The notes beneath the pieces were generated by a model. It was given only the letters and a program-made list of their open reading frames with translations. It made no database searches and was not told the origin of the DNA. From Burkholderiales bacterium (GTDB lineage: Bacteria; Pseudomonadota; Gammaproteobacteria; Burkholderiales; Casimicrobiaceae): a DNA stretch of 48,007 nucleotides. The translations under genes were made by a program, and so were the position numbers. Numbering within the stretch: the stretch's first letter is position 1; each line of letters begins with the position of its first letter. Of the stretch, positions 29,441 through 38,784 are shown piece after piece. Location: contig JADGRP010000278.1 in NCBI GenBank assembly GCA_017880805.1, forward strand, positions 1-48,007, given 5' to 3'.

Positions 29441-29793
29441 TCGCCGCGGTCGCCTGCCTCGCACGATTCTCGCCTCTGTGGCGCGGGACCGGGCCCCCTT
29501 TGTCGAGCGTTCGTCACCGGCGTCGATAGAATGCGCTCATGGGCCGGTCTCGCGTTGCAATCCAGGTCATTGCGTTTGGTCGGAACAGGCGTCGATTGAA
29601 CCCGGAACGGCGCATTTCGTCGGCTTGCTCTTGTCCGGGTGTACCGGTGCGGCCTAGACTCGCGCCTTTCTGAATCCGGGCGCCGAGCGAGCCGCATCTA
29701 AGGCTCAACCGGCAGCGCTCGACGAGCGTCGAGCCGGCGTCGCTGCTCAATGGCCGGCGCGCCGGCATCCGAAAATCTGGGGGTTACCTGGTC
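29441..29793. other. Divergent livK / RND-adaptor intergenic region
   Basis: About 350 nt without a supported gene; the small ORFs listed here have no recognisable features. The livK promoter lies at its left edge. Toward the efflux genes there is a weak plus-strand promoter candidate, TTGTCC (29631-29636) and TAGACT (29655-29660) with an 18-nt spacer, followed by a palindrome-rich leader (29712-29766). Confidence 0.4.
29712..29766 (+). promoter_or_regulatory. Palindrome-rich leader of the RND efflux genes
   Basis: GCTCGAC and GTCGAGC (29717-29734) form a 7-bp stem with a 4-nt loop, enclosed by GCAGCG (29712-29717) and CGCTGC (29741-29746), which share one base with the inner stem. A perfect 14-bp palindrome, GCCGGCGCGCCGGC, follows at 29753-29766 and ends 27 nt before the ATG. 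These could be operators or leader hairpins. No repressor gene of the TetR or MarR type is adjacent. Confidence 0.4.
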
Positions 29794-30996
29794 ATGGCAC
29801 GTTGGTCCAAGAGCCGCACGGTCGGCATCATCGCCACCTTCGTGGTCGTTGCCGCGCTCGCCATCGGCATCGGTCTGCGCATGAGCAAGCGGGCGGCCGC
29901 GGAAACTCCTGGCGGAGCGGCGCAGCCGGTAACGCTCGAATTCACCCCGGGCGATATTGCGCCCGTCGAGGCCAAAGCGCTCTCGCGCTGGCTGCCTGTC
30001 TCGGGCACGCTGCAGCCGGTCAATCAGACCACGGTCAAGGCCAAGGTCTCCGGCGAGATCCGTCAGATCCTTGTGCGCGAGGGCGAAGCGGTCAAGGCGG
30101 GGCAGGTCCTCGCGCGCTTCGACACCTCCGACCTCGACGCCAAGCTCACCGATCGCATCGGCGCGCTCGAGTCGAGCCGTGCCCAGCTCGCGTTGGCCGA
30201 AAAGACGCGTACGACGAACCTCGCGTTGCTGAAGCAGAACTTTATCTCCCAGACCGCCTATGACAGCGCCGAGAGCAACCTTTCGGTGAGCCAGGGCACG
30301 CTCAAGTCCAACGAGGCGCAAGTTCAGTTGGCGAAAAACGCATTGCGGGACGCGGTCGTAGTCACGACATTGGAGGGTACTGTCGCCAAGCGCAACATAC
30401 AGCCGGGCGAAAAGGTCAATTTCGACTCGCCGCTGTTCACCGTCGTCGACCTCGGCCGGATGGAGCTGCAGGCGATGGTACCGGCCAACGACATCCCGGA
30501 AATCGTCATCGGCATGTCGGTCGAGCTGTCGATCGAAGGCTTTGGCGAGCGACGCTTCAAGGGCCAGGTCGAGCGCATCAATCCCATGACCGAGGCGGGC
30601 ACGCGCGCGATTCTGGTGTTCGTGCAGATTCCCAACCCCGATGCCGTTCTGCGCGGCGGCATGTTCGCCACGGGGCGCATTCGGCTGGCTGCGGGGCAAC
30701 CGGTGCCGACGCTGCCCGACACGGCGATTCGCATCGAGGCGGGGCAGAATTATGTGTGGGGGATCGACAACGGCAGGCTGCTGCGCAGGATCGTCGTCAT
30801 CGGCAAGCGCGATGAAGCCGCCGGCAGGACCGAGCTTAAGACGGAGCTGCCGTCGAGCATGCTCATCCTTTCGACCCACTTCGACAACCTGAAAGAAGGC
30901 CTGCCGGCCGTGGTCCGCGCGCCAGCGCGCGAAAAAGAGAAGCCTTTGGCGGTAAGTTCGGTGGCGAACTCAGTGGCGAACTCAGTGGCCAACTAA
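29794..30996 (+). CDS. RND efflux periplasmic adaptor subunit (membrane fusion protein)
   Basis: Links an inner-membrane RND pump to an outer-membrane channel. It has 400 aa. One N-terminal helix (about 10-28) anchors it. The order is then a lipoyl/biotinyl half (TVKAKVSGEIRQILVREGEAVKAGQVLARFD), a short coiled coil of about 125-195, the second lipoyl half (GTVAKRNIQPGEKVNFDSPLF), a beta barrel and a membrane-proximal domain. A GGGGG lies upstream of ATG 29794. The C-terminus ends in three in-frame SVAN repeats encoded by 12-nt tandem copies. The pump gene starts 33 nt downstream. Confidence 0.94.
   Translation: MARWSKSRTVGIIATFVVVAALAIGIGLRMSKRAAAETPGGAAQPVTLEFTPGDIAPVEAKALSRWLPVSGTLQPVNQTTVKAKVSGEIRQILVREGEAVKAGQVLARFDTSDLDAKLTDRIGALESSRAQLALAEKTRTTNLALLKQNFISQTAYDSAESNLSVSQGTLKSNEAQVQLAKNALRDAVVVTTLEGTVAKRNIQPGEKVNFDSPLFTVVDLGRMELQAMVPANDIPEIVIGMSVELSIEGFGERRFKGQVERINPMTEAGTRAILVFVQIPNPDAVLRGGMFATGRIRLAAGQPVPTLPDTAIRIEAGQNYVWGIDNGRLLRRIVVIGKRDEAAGRTELKTELPSSMLILSTHFDNLKEGLPAVVRAPAREKEKPLAVSSVANSVANSVAN
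30949..30996 (+). repeat. 12-nt tandem copies at the 3' end of the RND adaptor gene
   Basis: GTGGCGAACTCA (30961-30972), an identical copy (30973-30984), then GTGGCCAACTAA (30985-30996), preceded by a degenerate unit GCGGTAAGTTCG (30949-30960). The third copy contains the TAA stop, where the others have TCA. The 12-nt unit keeps frame and encodes SVAN repeats. Confidence 0.85.
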
Positions 30997-31029
30997 GGCC
31001 GTCTTCGGGCCTGACAGGAGACCAACGCG

Positions 31030-34000
31030 ATGTGGATCACTCGAGTATCGATCAACAACCCCGTCTTCGCGACCATGGTGATGGTCGGCATCGCCGTTCT
31101 CGGACTGTTCGCTTACAACCACCTGCGTGTCGAGCAGATGCCGGATGTCAGCCTGCCTTTCGTGCTGGTGCTCACAACCTATCCTGGCGCATCGCCCGAG
31201 GTGGTCGAAGCGGATGTCACCAAGCCCATCGAATACGCGATCAACACGGTCGCCGGAGTAAGTCTGATCCGGTCCAATTCGCGTGAAGGGCGCAGCGAAG
31301 TCTTCGCCGAATTCCGGATGAGCACGGAAATGATGCGCGCGATACAGGACGTGCGCGACAAGATCGCGCAGGTCCGCCCGGGCTTTCCGCGCGACGTGAA
31401 GGACCCGCTGGTCATCCGCGCCGATCAGGAGAATACGCGGCCCGTGGTATCGCTTGCGGTGATGTCGAAAACCGTCGGGCTGCGCGATTTGAGCTCGCTG
31501 ACCGACCAGACGATCGTCAAGGGGCTCGAGAACGTCCCGGGCGTGGCGCGAATCGACGTCAATGGACGGGTGACCCGGCAGATTCTGGTCGAGATCAAGC
31601 CGCAGGCGCTCACCGCGCTGGGCTTGAGCGTCGATCAGGTCGTCAATGCCATTCGCGCCGCCAACCAGGATGTGCCTGCCGGTCGCATTACCCGAGGTGC
31701 GACCGATTCGATCGTGCGGGTCGAAGGCAAGATCAAGGATCCGATTCAGTTCGGACGGATCATCGTCGCGCAGCAGGGAGGCGCGCCGATTTATCTGACC
31801 CAGGTCGCGGCGGTCATCGACGGGGAGAAAGACCAGGATTCGATCTCGCGCATCAACGGGCGACCGGCGATCACGATCGAACTTCAGAAGGCGCAGGATG
31901 CGAACATCGTCGACACGGGGCGAGGCGTCACCGAAGCCGTGGAGCTGCTCAAGAAGCGGCTGCCGTCCGAAATCGAGTTGAAGGTGGTCAATTCCACCGC
32001 GGATTCCGTCGAGCGCAGTGTCAATCGCGTCAAGCAAACGATCGTAGAGGGCGCGCTACTCACGGTACTGATCGTGTTTCTTTTTCTGCACAGCTGGCGC
32101 AGCACGATCATCACCGGGCTGACGCTGCCGATCGCGGTGATCGCGACGTTCATTGCACTCTACGCCTTTGGCTTCACGCTCAATTTTCTGACGCTGATGG
32201 CGTTGAGCCTTTGCATCGGGCTCCTGATCGACGACGCGATCGTCGTGAGAGAGAACATCGTCCGTCATCTGGGCCTCGGAAAGACGCACGCGGTGGCGGC
32301 ACGCGAGGGCACCGACGAGATCGGTCTGGCCGTGATGGCGACGACGTTTGCCATCGTCGCGGTGTTCGTTCCGATCGCCTTCATGAGCGGCATCATCGGC
32401 CGCTTTTTCTTCCAGTTCGGACTGACGGTCGCGGTCGCGGTACTTGTCTCCCTTTTCGTGAGTTTTACCCTCGATCCGATGCTTTCCTCGGTCTGGCACG
32501 ATCCGCCGGGGTCGCGTTTTTCGCGCCTGCCGTGGCTCGGCAGGTTCATGGATGGCGTCGAGCGTGTCATCGAAGGAATCCACCGCGTCTACGGACGGAT
32601 CCTCGAATGGGCTCTCGCGAATCGAAAAAAAGTGATCGCAATAGCGCTGGTGAGCTTCTTCGCGAGCTTTCTGGTGGTGCCGCTGGTCGGCACCGAATTC
32701 ATACCCGAGACCGACGAGGGCTTTCTGTCGCTGCGTCTGAACACGCCTGTGGGATCGAGCCTCGAATACACGGACAGCAAGGTGAAGCTGGCCGAGGAAG
32801 TGCTCAAGGGATTTCCCGAGGTTGCGCTGGCGATGACGACCATCGGCACCGACGATGGCCGGAACTATGCCCGGATCAATCTCAAGCTGACCGACCTCGC
32901 CGACCGGAAGCGCTCGCAGAAAGATGTCGAGCGCGCGATTCGCACTGCGATGAAGCCCATTCCGGGCCTCGAGCCCAGCTTTGGCTTCGATCGCGCGGTA
33001 TGGGTGAATCTGCTCGGCCCGGACCCGGAGACGCTGACGGCGTTGATCAACGATTTCGCGCTCAAGGTCGGCAAGGTTCCCGGCATCGCCGACATGGAAA
33101 CGTCGGAGAAGGCCGCCAATCCGGCCCTGTCGATTCGACTCAACAACGACGCGGCGGCGGATCTCGGCATCAACGTGCAGCAGGTCGGCGCGACGGTGCG
33201 GCCCCTCCTGGCGGGCGACACGGTGACGTACTGGCTCGCACCCGACGGACAGAACTACGAGGTCAATGTGCAATTGTCCAAGGACCGGCGGCAGCTCGTA
33301 TCGGACCTGGGCAATCTGTATCTGACCAGCAACCGTGTCGGGCCCGAAGGTAACCCGCGCATGGTCCCGCTGCGGCAAGTCGCCGACATCGTCGAAACGA
33401 CAAGCCCGCAAATCATCAAGCGCCAGGAGCTTCAGCGGCGCGTCGCGCTCTACGCCAATGCCGAGGGCAGGCCGTCAGGCGACGTCAACTCAGACGTTGC
33501 GCGCATCATCAAGGAGGCCACGCCAACGCTGCCCCCCGGGTATCGCTTCGATGTCGGCGGCCAGGCGAAGGACATGCAGGAGTCGTTCCAGGCGGCGCTC
33601 GCGGCGCTCGGACTCGCCATCATTTTCATCTATCTGATCCTCGCGTCCCAGTTTGCGAGCTACACGCAGCCGGTGGCGATCATGGCGTCGCTGCCGTTTT
33701 CGCTGATCGGCGTATTTCTCGCATTGCTGCTGACCGGAACGACGCTGAACCTGTTTTCGATCATCGGCTTCATCATGCTCATGGGATTGGTGACCAAGAA
33801 CGCAATCCTGCTGGTCGACTTCGCGAACCGGGCGCGGCGCGGCGGGAAAAGCCTGCACGATGCATTGTTGACCGCGGGCCAGGTCCGCTTGCGACCGATC
33901 ATGATGACCACCGCGGCAATGATCGGCGGCATGACGCCGCTGGCGTTGGGGCTGGGAGAAGGCGGCGAGACCCAGGCCCCGATGGGCCGTGCAATCATCG

Positions 34001-34140
34001 GCGGTGTGATCACGTCGACGCTGTTGACGCTGGTCGTCGTTCCGGTGCTTTACACCTATCTGGACGCCTGGGCCGAACGGCGAAAGGCCCGGCGCGCGCG
34101 TCGTTCCGCCGCCGCGGCAGCGCCTGCGCCCGGCGATTGA
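31030..34140 (+). CDS. RND efflux transporter permease (HAE1/AcrB-like)
   Basis: Proton-driven inner-membrane pump, 1036 aa, the normal size for AcrB/MdtC-like proteins. Twelve helices are arranged as one N-terminal helix, a large periplasmic domain, helices 2-7, a second periplasmic domain (about 570-860) and the last helices. The proton-relay aspartates are Asp401-Asp402 in [13 protein letters not shown] on helix 4, and the helix-10 region contains [15 protein letters not shown] with its relay Lys. ATG 31030 is preceded by AGGAGA. It follows the adaptor by 33 nt. Substrates could be antibiotics, detergents or lipids; the sequence does not decide. Confidence 0.95.
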   Translation: MWITRVSINNPVFATMVMVGIAVLGLFAYNHLRVEQMPDVSLPFVLVLTTYPGASPEVVEADVTKPIEYAINTVAGVSLIRSNSREGRSEVFAEFRMSTEMMRAIQDVRDKIAQVRPGFPRDVKDPLVIRADQENTRPVVSLAVMSKTVGLRDLSSLTDQTIVKGLENVPGVARIDVNGRVTRQILVEIKPQALTALGLSVDQVVNAIRAANQDVPAGRITRGATDSIVRVEGKIKDPIQFGRIIVAQQGGAPIYLTQVAAVIDGEKDQDSISRINGRPAITIELQKAQDANIVDTGRGVTEAVELLKKRLPSEIELKVVNSTADSVERSVNRVKQTIVEGALLTVLIVFLFLHSWRSTIITGLTLPIAVIATFIALYAFGFTLNFLTLMALSLCIGLLIDDAIVVRENIVRHLGLGKTHAVAAREGTDEIGLAVMATTFAIVAVFVPIAFMSGIIGRFFFQFGLTVAVAVLVSLFVSFTLDPMLSSVWHDPPGSRFSRLPWLGRFMDGVERVIEGIHRVYGRILEWALANRKKVIAIALVSFFASFLVVPLVGTEFIPETDEGFLSLRLNTPVGSSLEYTDSKVKLAEEVLKGFPEVALAMTTIGTDDGRNYARINLKLTDLADRKRSQKDVERAIRTAMKPIPGLEPSFGFDRAVWVNLLGPDPETLTALINDFALKVGKVPGIADMETSEKAANPALSIRLNNDAAADLGINVQQVGATVRPLLAGDTVTYWLAPDGQNYEVNVQLSKDRRQLVSDLGNLYLTSNRVGPEGNPRMVPLRQVADIVETTSPQIIKRQELQRRVALYANAEGRPSGDVNSDVARIIKEATPTLPPGYRFDVGGQAKDMQESFQAALAALGLAIIFIYLILASQFASYTQPVAIMASLPFSLIGVFLALLLTGTTLNLFSIIGFIMLMGLVTKNAILLVDFANRARRGGKSLHDALLTAGQVRLRPIMMTTAAMIGGMTPLALGLGEGGETQAPMGRAIIGGVITSTLLTLVVVPVLYTYLDAWAERRKARRARRSAAAAAPAPGD

Positions 34141-34209
34141 CATGCGATAATGCGATGTCGGAGAGGCATCAGAAAGTAGTAGCTGGTTTCGCGCGATCAC
34201 GAGGCAGGG

Positions 34210-34860
34210 ATGGATTTCGAGCAAGCACGATTCAACATGGTGGAGCAGCAGATCCGCACCTGGGATGTTCTCGACCAGGAAGTGCTCGACCTTCTGTTCG
34301 AGGTGAGGCGCGAAGACTTCGTTCCGCTCGCCTTTCGTTCGCTCGCGTTCGCGGACCTCGAAATTCCGATCGGGGATGGCGAGCGGATGTGGACACCCAA
34401 GATGGAAGCGCGCGTGCTCCAGGAGCTCGACCTCAAGGCGAACGAGGCGGTGCTGGAGATCGGCACCGGAAGCGCTTACCTGACCGCGCTTCTTGCGCAT
34501 TGTTCCGCCGAGGTCACCAGCGTCGACATCCATGAAAGATTCGTCCTCGAGGCGCGCACCAAGCTCACGCGTGCGGGAATTGGCAACGTCAAAATGAAGG
34601 TTGGAGACGGCGCCCGCGGCTGGGGCAGCGAACAGTACGAAGCGATTGTGCTCACCGGTTCGACACCGGTGCTTGCCGAGGCGTGGCTCAAACAGCTCAA
34701 GCCGGGCGGGCGCATTTTTGCCGTCGTCGGCGATGCGCCGGCGATGAGCGCGCGCATGGTGCGTTGGGAAGCGCCCAGAGCGATGGTTACTGAAGATCTT
34801 TTCGAAACGGTCATCGCCCCGCTGCAAAACGCGGCGCAGCCCCAGCGGTTCGTGTTTTGA
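34210..34860 (+). CDS. Protein-L-isoaspartate O-methyltransferase family protein
   Basis: SAM-dependent methyltransferase of the PCMT family, 216 aa; classical members repair isoaspartate in damaged proteins. The N-terminal MVEQQIRTWDVLDQEVLDLL and VRREDFVP match the family. The SAM motif reads LEIGTGSAYLTALLA where classical enzymes have GTGSGYQTA, and the post-motif acid is VTSVDIHE. A GAGGCAGGG lies before ATG 34210. It sits between the RND pump and tolC. In Betaproteobacteria this PCMT-like gene next to tolC is common, usually with a rhodanese gene that I do not find here. Its altered motif leaves substrate open. Confidence 0.85.
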   Translation: MDFEQARFNMVEQQIRTWDVLDQEVLDLLFEVRREDFVPLAFRSLAFADLEIPIGDGERMWTPKMEARVLQELDLKANEAVLEIGTGSAYLTALLAHCSAEVTSVDIHERFVLEARTKLTRAGIGNVKMKVGDGARGWGSEQYEAIVLTGSTPVLAEAWLKQLKPGGRIFAVVGDAPAMSARMVRWEAPRAMVTEDLFETVIAPLQNAAQPQRFVF

Positions 34861-34976
34861 GCATCGCAGCCGATGTCCTTGCCCGGGGTGCCGAGCCGGA
34901 GGCGCGCGACGTTCAAGGTCAGACAGGCCCGCCACGCCGTAAGCGAAGCGCCTCCACTCTGATGGGAACCAGGAAG

Positions 34977-36320
34977 ATGCTGAAACGCACGCTTGCGATC
35001 CTGATCGCTACGGCAATGTCGACTTCAACGGTCGCCACCGCCGAAGACCTGATCCAGATCTATCGCGACGCCGTCGCGAGCGATCCGGTGCTCGCGTCGG
35101 CTCGCGCTACGCGCGAGGCGACACAGGAGTTGGTGCCGCAAGCCCGTGCCGGATTGCTGCCGGCGGTGAACCTGGTGGGCAATGCCACCGAGCAGGATTT
35201 CAACGAGAAGCTTCACACCGATCCGACGGCCACGTTTCGCGAGAGATATCCCAATTACGCTTATACGGTCTCGGCCAGTCAGCCGCTGTACCGGCCACAG
35301 AACTCGATTGCGCTGAACCAGGCGAGGCAGCAGGTCGGGCAGGGCGATTACATCCTCGCCTCATCGCAGCAGGATCTAATCGTCCGGGCGATACAGGCGT
35401 ACCTCGACGTGCTGCTGGCACGGTTCAACATCGAGCTGACCGAAAGCCAGAAGGCGGCGGTGAGCGAGAATCTGGCCCAGGCCAAGCGCAACTTCGAAGT
35501 CGGCACGGCAACGATCACCGACACCAACGATGCCCAGGCGAAGTTCGATCAGATCGTCGCCCAGGAGATCTCGGCCCAGAACGATCTGGATAACAAGCTC
35601 GCGGCGCTGCGCGCCATCATCGGCCGCGCGCCAAAAGAGTTGCAGGGATTCAACGGGAGATTTCAGCCGGAGTTGCCGGTCCCCGGCACGCTCGAGCCGT
35701 GGGTGGAAAAAGCGATTCTGGAAAATTATCAGGTGCGTATCGCGCAGGCGAATCTGGATATCGCCACGCTCGAAGTCGACCGCCAACGCGCCGGGCATTA
35801 CCCGACGGTGGACCTGGTCGCGAGCTTCAATCAGGGCTACGCGGGCGCTGCGGCTTCGGCGGCGACCACGGGCGCCTTCGCCAACGACACGCGCCTCGCC
35901 ATTATCGGGGTGCAGTTGAACGTCCCGATCTATCAGGGCGGTGCGATCAGCTCCCGCGTACGCCAGGCGATCTCGAATCAGGAGAAAGCCCGCCAGGATC
36001 TGGAATTCGCGCGCCGGAATGCGCAGCTACTGGCACAGACATCGTTTTCGGGAGTCACCAACGGCGTTGCGCAGGTCAAGGCCTTCGAGCAAGCGCTCGC
36101 TTCGGCTCAGGTGTCGTATGATTCCAACAAGCTTGGACTGGAAGTCGGCGTGCGTACCAATCTCGACGTGTTGAACCAGCAACAACAGGTATTCCAGACG
36201 CGGTTCAACCTGGCGCAGTCCTACTACAATTTCGTGATTAACAATCTGAAGCTCAAGCAGGCAGTCGGTACGCTGACCGATGTCGACGTGGAGCAGGTCA
36301 ATCGCGATCTTGGAACGTAG
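34977..36320 (+). CDS. tolC: TolC family outer membrane efflux protein
   Basis: Outer-membrane channel for efflux or type I secretion. It has 447 aa from ATG 34977, which gives a clean signal peptide (MLKRTLAILIATAMSTSTVATA, cut near residue 22); an in-frame ATG at 34962 is the alternative. Two OEP repeats are seen, each with long helical hairpins: about 25-215 (LAQAKRNFEVGTATITDTNDAQA) and about 235-440 (YDSNKLGLEVGVRTNLDVLNQQQ). The conserved VPIYQGG lies near residue 320. It probably works with the adaptor and pump upstream, although a methyltransferase gene intervenes. Its 3' end overlaps convergent waaA by 23 nt. Confidence 0.93.
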   Translation: MLKRTLAILIATAMSTSTVATAEDLIQIYRDAVASDPVLASARATREATQELVPQARAGLLPAVNLVGNATEQDFNEKLHTDPTATFRERYPNYAYTVSASQPLYRPQNSIALNQARQQVGQGDYILASSQQDLIVRAIQAYLDVLLARFNIELTESQKAAVSENLAQAKRNFEVGTATITDTNDAQAKFDQIVAQEISAQNDLDNKLAALRAIIGRAPKELQGFNGRFQPELPVPGTLEPWVEKAILENYQVRIAQANLDIATLEVDRQRAGHYPTVDLVASFNQGYAGAAASAATTGAFANDTRLAIIGVQLNVPIYQGGAISSRVRQAISNQEKARQDLEFARRNAQLLAQTSFSGVTNGVAQVKAFEQALASAQVSYDSNKLGLEVGVRTNLDVLNQQQQVFQTRFNLAQSYYNFVINNLKLKQAVGTLTDVDVEQVNRDLGT

Positions 36321-37611
36321 TATTTCGCGGCGTGCCGCCGATCGCTGCGGCGACCTGCGGTTGCAGCCAGTTCCAGAGCCTTTGCGCGGCGCCGCGATGC
36401 GCGGCGTGGAATGTTCGTGCAGCGTCACGCATTGCCTGGCGGCGCGACGGGTCGGATAGCAGATCGCGAACTGCGCGCGCCAATTCATCGGCATCGGCGA
36501 CGAGGCGAGCGGCGCCCGCGGCGATGGCACCGGCCGTCGCTTCGGCAAAATTGAAAGTGTGCGGCCCGATCAGCACCGGGATGCCGAGCGCGATCGGCTC
36601 GATCAGATTCTGCCCCCCCAGCGGCAAGAGGCTGCCGCCGACAAAAGCGAGGTCGGTCGCGACGTAGTACGCCGACATCTCTCCCATCGAATCGCCAAGC
36701 ACGACGCCGATGTCGGCGGGCACCGACGCATTTTCGCTGCGGCGAACGAATGGCATGCCGCGCGACCGCAGCAGCTCGGCGACGACGGCGAAGCGATTCG
36801 GATGCCGCGGCACGATGACCAGAAGCGAGCCTGCCGGCATCGGCCAGCGCGCAATGGCGTCGAGAATCAGCGCTTCCTCGCCGTCGCGGGTACTGGCCGC
36901 CATCCATACGGGACGAGACGCACCAAAACGCAACCTGAATTCTGCCCCGAGGGTCAACGCATTGTCGGGGATATTGACGTCGTACTTCAGGTTTCCGGTA
37001 ACGATAGGCGTCGGTGCGCCGAGTCGCGCAAGACGGGTGGCGTCTGCGGGCGATTGCGCAGCCACGCCGCGCAATCGCTGCAGCATCGGCCGGGTCAGCG
37101 ACGAAAATCGGGCATAGCGCTGCGCCGAACGTTCCGACATGCGCGCATTGACCAGGAACACCGGAACGTCCTGACGGTGCGCCTGCGCGATGAGATTGGG
37201 CCACAGTTCGGTCTCGACCAGGAAACCGGCGGCCGGGCGAAAATGCGCCAGAAAGCGATTGACGGTGAACGGAAGGTCGTAGGGCAGCCATGCCTGGACG
37301 ACGCCATCGCCGAACAGTTCGCGCCCCGCTTCGCGTCCGGACGCGGTCATGTGTGTCAGCAGGATCGTCGCTTCGGGATAGGTGCTCTTCATTCGCTGCA
37401 CCAGCGGAAGTGCGGCCCTCGTCTCGCCGACGGAAACGGAATGCACCCAGAGCAGGGGCGCCGAAAACGTGCCGGAGCGATAGCGCCCGAAGCGTTCGCC
37501 GATCGCGCTTCGATACATCGGCTCGCGCCGTCCTCGCCACCACAAGCGAAGCGGAAGCAGCGGGCAAGCCGCGGAACCGATCAGTGTGTAAAGTGCACGC
37601 GCCGCTTCCAC
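36298..37611 (-). CDS. waaA: 3-deoxy-D-manno-octulosonic acid (Kdo) transferase
   Basis: Transfers Kdo from CMP-Kdo to lipid A precursor at the inner-membrane surface, starting the LPS core. It has 437 aa from GTG 37611. An N-terminal hydrophobic stretch (about 4-24) anchors it; WVHSVSVGET carries the catalytic-base Glu of GT30 enzymes. Further on are ETELWPNLI, VVTGNLKYD-like PIVTGNLKYDV, and the C-terminal VGGSLLPLGGQNLIEPIALGIPV donor site. It starts 14 nt after the waaC stop and so forms a waaC-waaA operon on minus, convergent with tolC. Confidence 0.96.
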   Translation of the reverse strand: MEAARALYTLIGSAACPLLPLRLWWRGRREPMYRSAIGERFGRYRSGTFSAPLLWVHSVSVGETRAALPLVQRMKSTYPEATILLTHMTASGREAGRELFGDGVVQAWLPYDLPFTVNRFLAHFRPAAGFLVETELWPNLIAQAHRQDVPVFLVNARMSERSAQRYARFSSLTRPMLQRLRGVAAQSPADATRLARLGAPTPIVTGNLKYDVNIPDNALTLGAEFRLRFGASRPVWMAASTRDGEEALILDAIARWPMPAGSLLVIVPRHPNRFAVVAELLRSRGMPFVRRSENASVPADIGVVLGDSMGEMSAYYVATDLAFVGGSLLPLGGQNLIEPIALGIPVLIGPHTFNFAEATAGAIAAGAARLVADADELARAVRDLLSDPSRRQAMRDAARTFHAAHRGAAQRLWNWLQPQVAAAIGGTPRNTTFQDRD

Positions 37612-37625
37612 GGGAGCTTACTTTC

Positions 37626-38603
37626 TCAGTCCGAAGTGCGGCGCATGATCGCGCCAGTGGCGGCGATGACCTGTTCCGGCGAGGGCACCATTCCTGCTCC
37701 GCCAAGATCCCGCGCGTGGCCACCGACGCGCGCGACCCCTGCCAGTTTCGGATCCGTGGCGACGAACACCGCAATGGTCGGCACACCCAGCGCGGCGGCA
37801 AGGTGCACCAGTCCCGTGTCCACGCCACAGACGAGATCGGCGCGAGCGAGCAGCGACGCGGTTTCCGACAAGCTGCGCCGTGCGGCAACGCAAGCGCCGA
37901 CTATGCCGTGCGCGAGCCGTTCGCTGCGCGCGGCCTCGACAGCATTTCCTGACGGCAGCAGCACGGCCATGCCAGCCTGCGTGAAATGCACGATCAGCGA
38001 TCGCCAGTGCGCTTCCGGCCAAAGCTTGTCGTCGCGGCTGGTGGAGTGAATGAAAACAGCGAACGGAGTGAGTGGTAGTTCTGGCGGCGATTCATCCGAC
38101 CGCGCGACCGACAGGCCGAAGCGTGGCGGACCGACGGGTTCGTATCCCAAAGCTTTGCCCGCGAGTTCGCGGCAGCGATCGATCAAATGCTGGCGCGCCG
38201 GGATGCGATGGGTGCGTCGATAGGCGAGTGTTGCGGCAGGTTCGCGGATGCTCGAACGGTCGGGCCCATGCACAGCGCCACGCGCGAGCAAGCCGATCAG
38301 CGCGCCCTTGACCTGTTCCTGCAAGTCCAGAACGACGTCGTAACGCTGTGCCCTGACCGCGCCGCGAAAGGCGGCGATTTCACGCCAGGTGGCGCGCGCC
38401 AGCAACGCATGGCGCCACCGCCGCAAAGCCACCGGGATGACAGTACGCACCTCGCGATTCAAGGCCACCAGCTCGACGAACATTTCCTCCGCGACCCAGT
38501 CGACGCTCATGCCGGCGCGATGTTGCCGGATGTCGTGCACCACCGGCAATGCGTGCACGATATCGCCGAGCGACGATGGCCGGACAATCAAGACGCTGCT
38601 CAT
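37626..38603 (-). CDS. waaC: LPS heptosyltransferase I
   Basis: Adds the first L-glycero-D-manno-heptose to Kdo in the LPS inner core. It has 325 aa from ATG 38603; the 555-aa frame in the track extends antisense into the divergent glycosyltransferase. GT9 features: N-terminal VLIVRPSSLGDIVHALPVV with the conserved acidic residue, VDWVAEE, LDLQEQVKGAL, and the C-terminal nucleotide site LVCGVDTGLVHLAAALGVP. It is followed by waaA after 14 nt and is divergent from the core glycosyltransferase. Confidence 0.95.
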   Translation of the reverse strand: MSSVLIVRPSSLGDIVHALPVVHDIRQHRAGMSVDWVAEEMFVELVALNREVRTVIPVALRRWRHALLARATWREIAAFRGAVRAQRYDVVLDLQEQVKGALIGLLARGAVHGPDRSSIREPAATLAYRRTHRIPARQHLIDRCRELAGKALGYEPVGPPRFGLSVARSDESPPELPLTPFAVFIHSTSRDDKLWPEAHWRSLIVHFTQAGMAVLLPSGNAVEAARSERLAHGIVGACVAARRSLSETASLLARADLVCGVDTGLVHLAAALGVPTIAVFVATDPKLAGVARVGGHARDLGGAGMVPSPEQVIAATGAIMRRTSD

Positions 38604-38784
38604 CGTGGGGCGTTCGCTGCGCTGCCGACACCGGTGCCGGGCGCCGCTCGACCGTCGATTGCGGTTGGCTGGATCACGGCCAGATTTGAACGTAGAATAA
38701 GCAGCGCATTCCGGCCGTATCGTGACTACCGAGGTGAACCTCTGCGCGGAAAGCGAAGACCGAGGCGCCTCCACGTTTGACGCG

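Noticed and set aside
34857-34976. N-terminal extension of TolC and a rhodanese remnant
   Set aside because: The upstream codons lack a signal peptide and show no rhodanese CxxxxR loop; the clean signal peptide begins at 34977.
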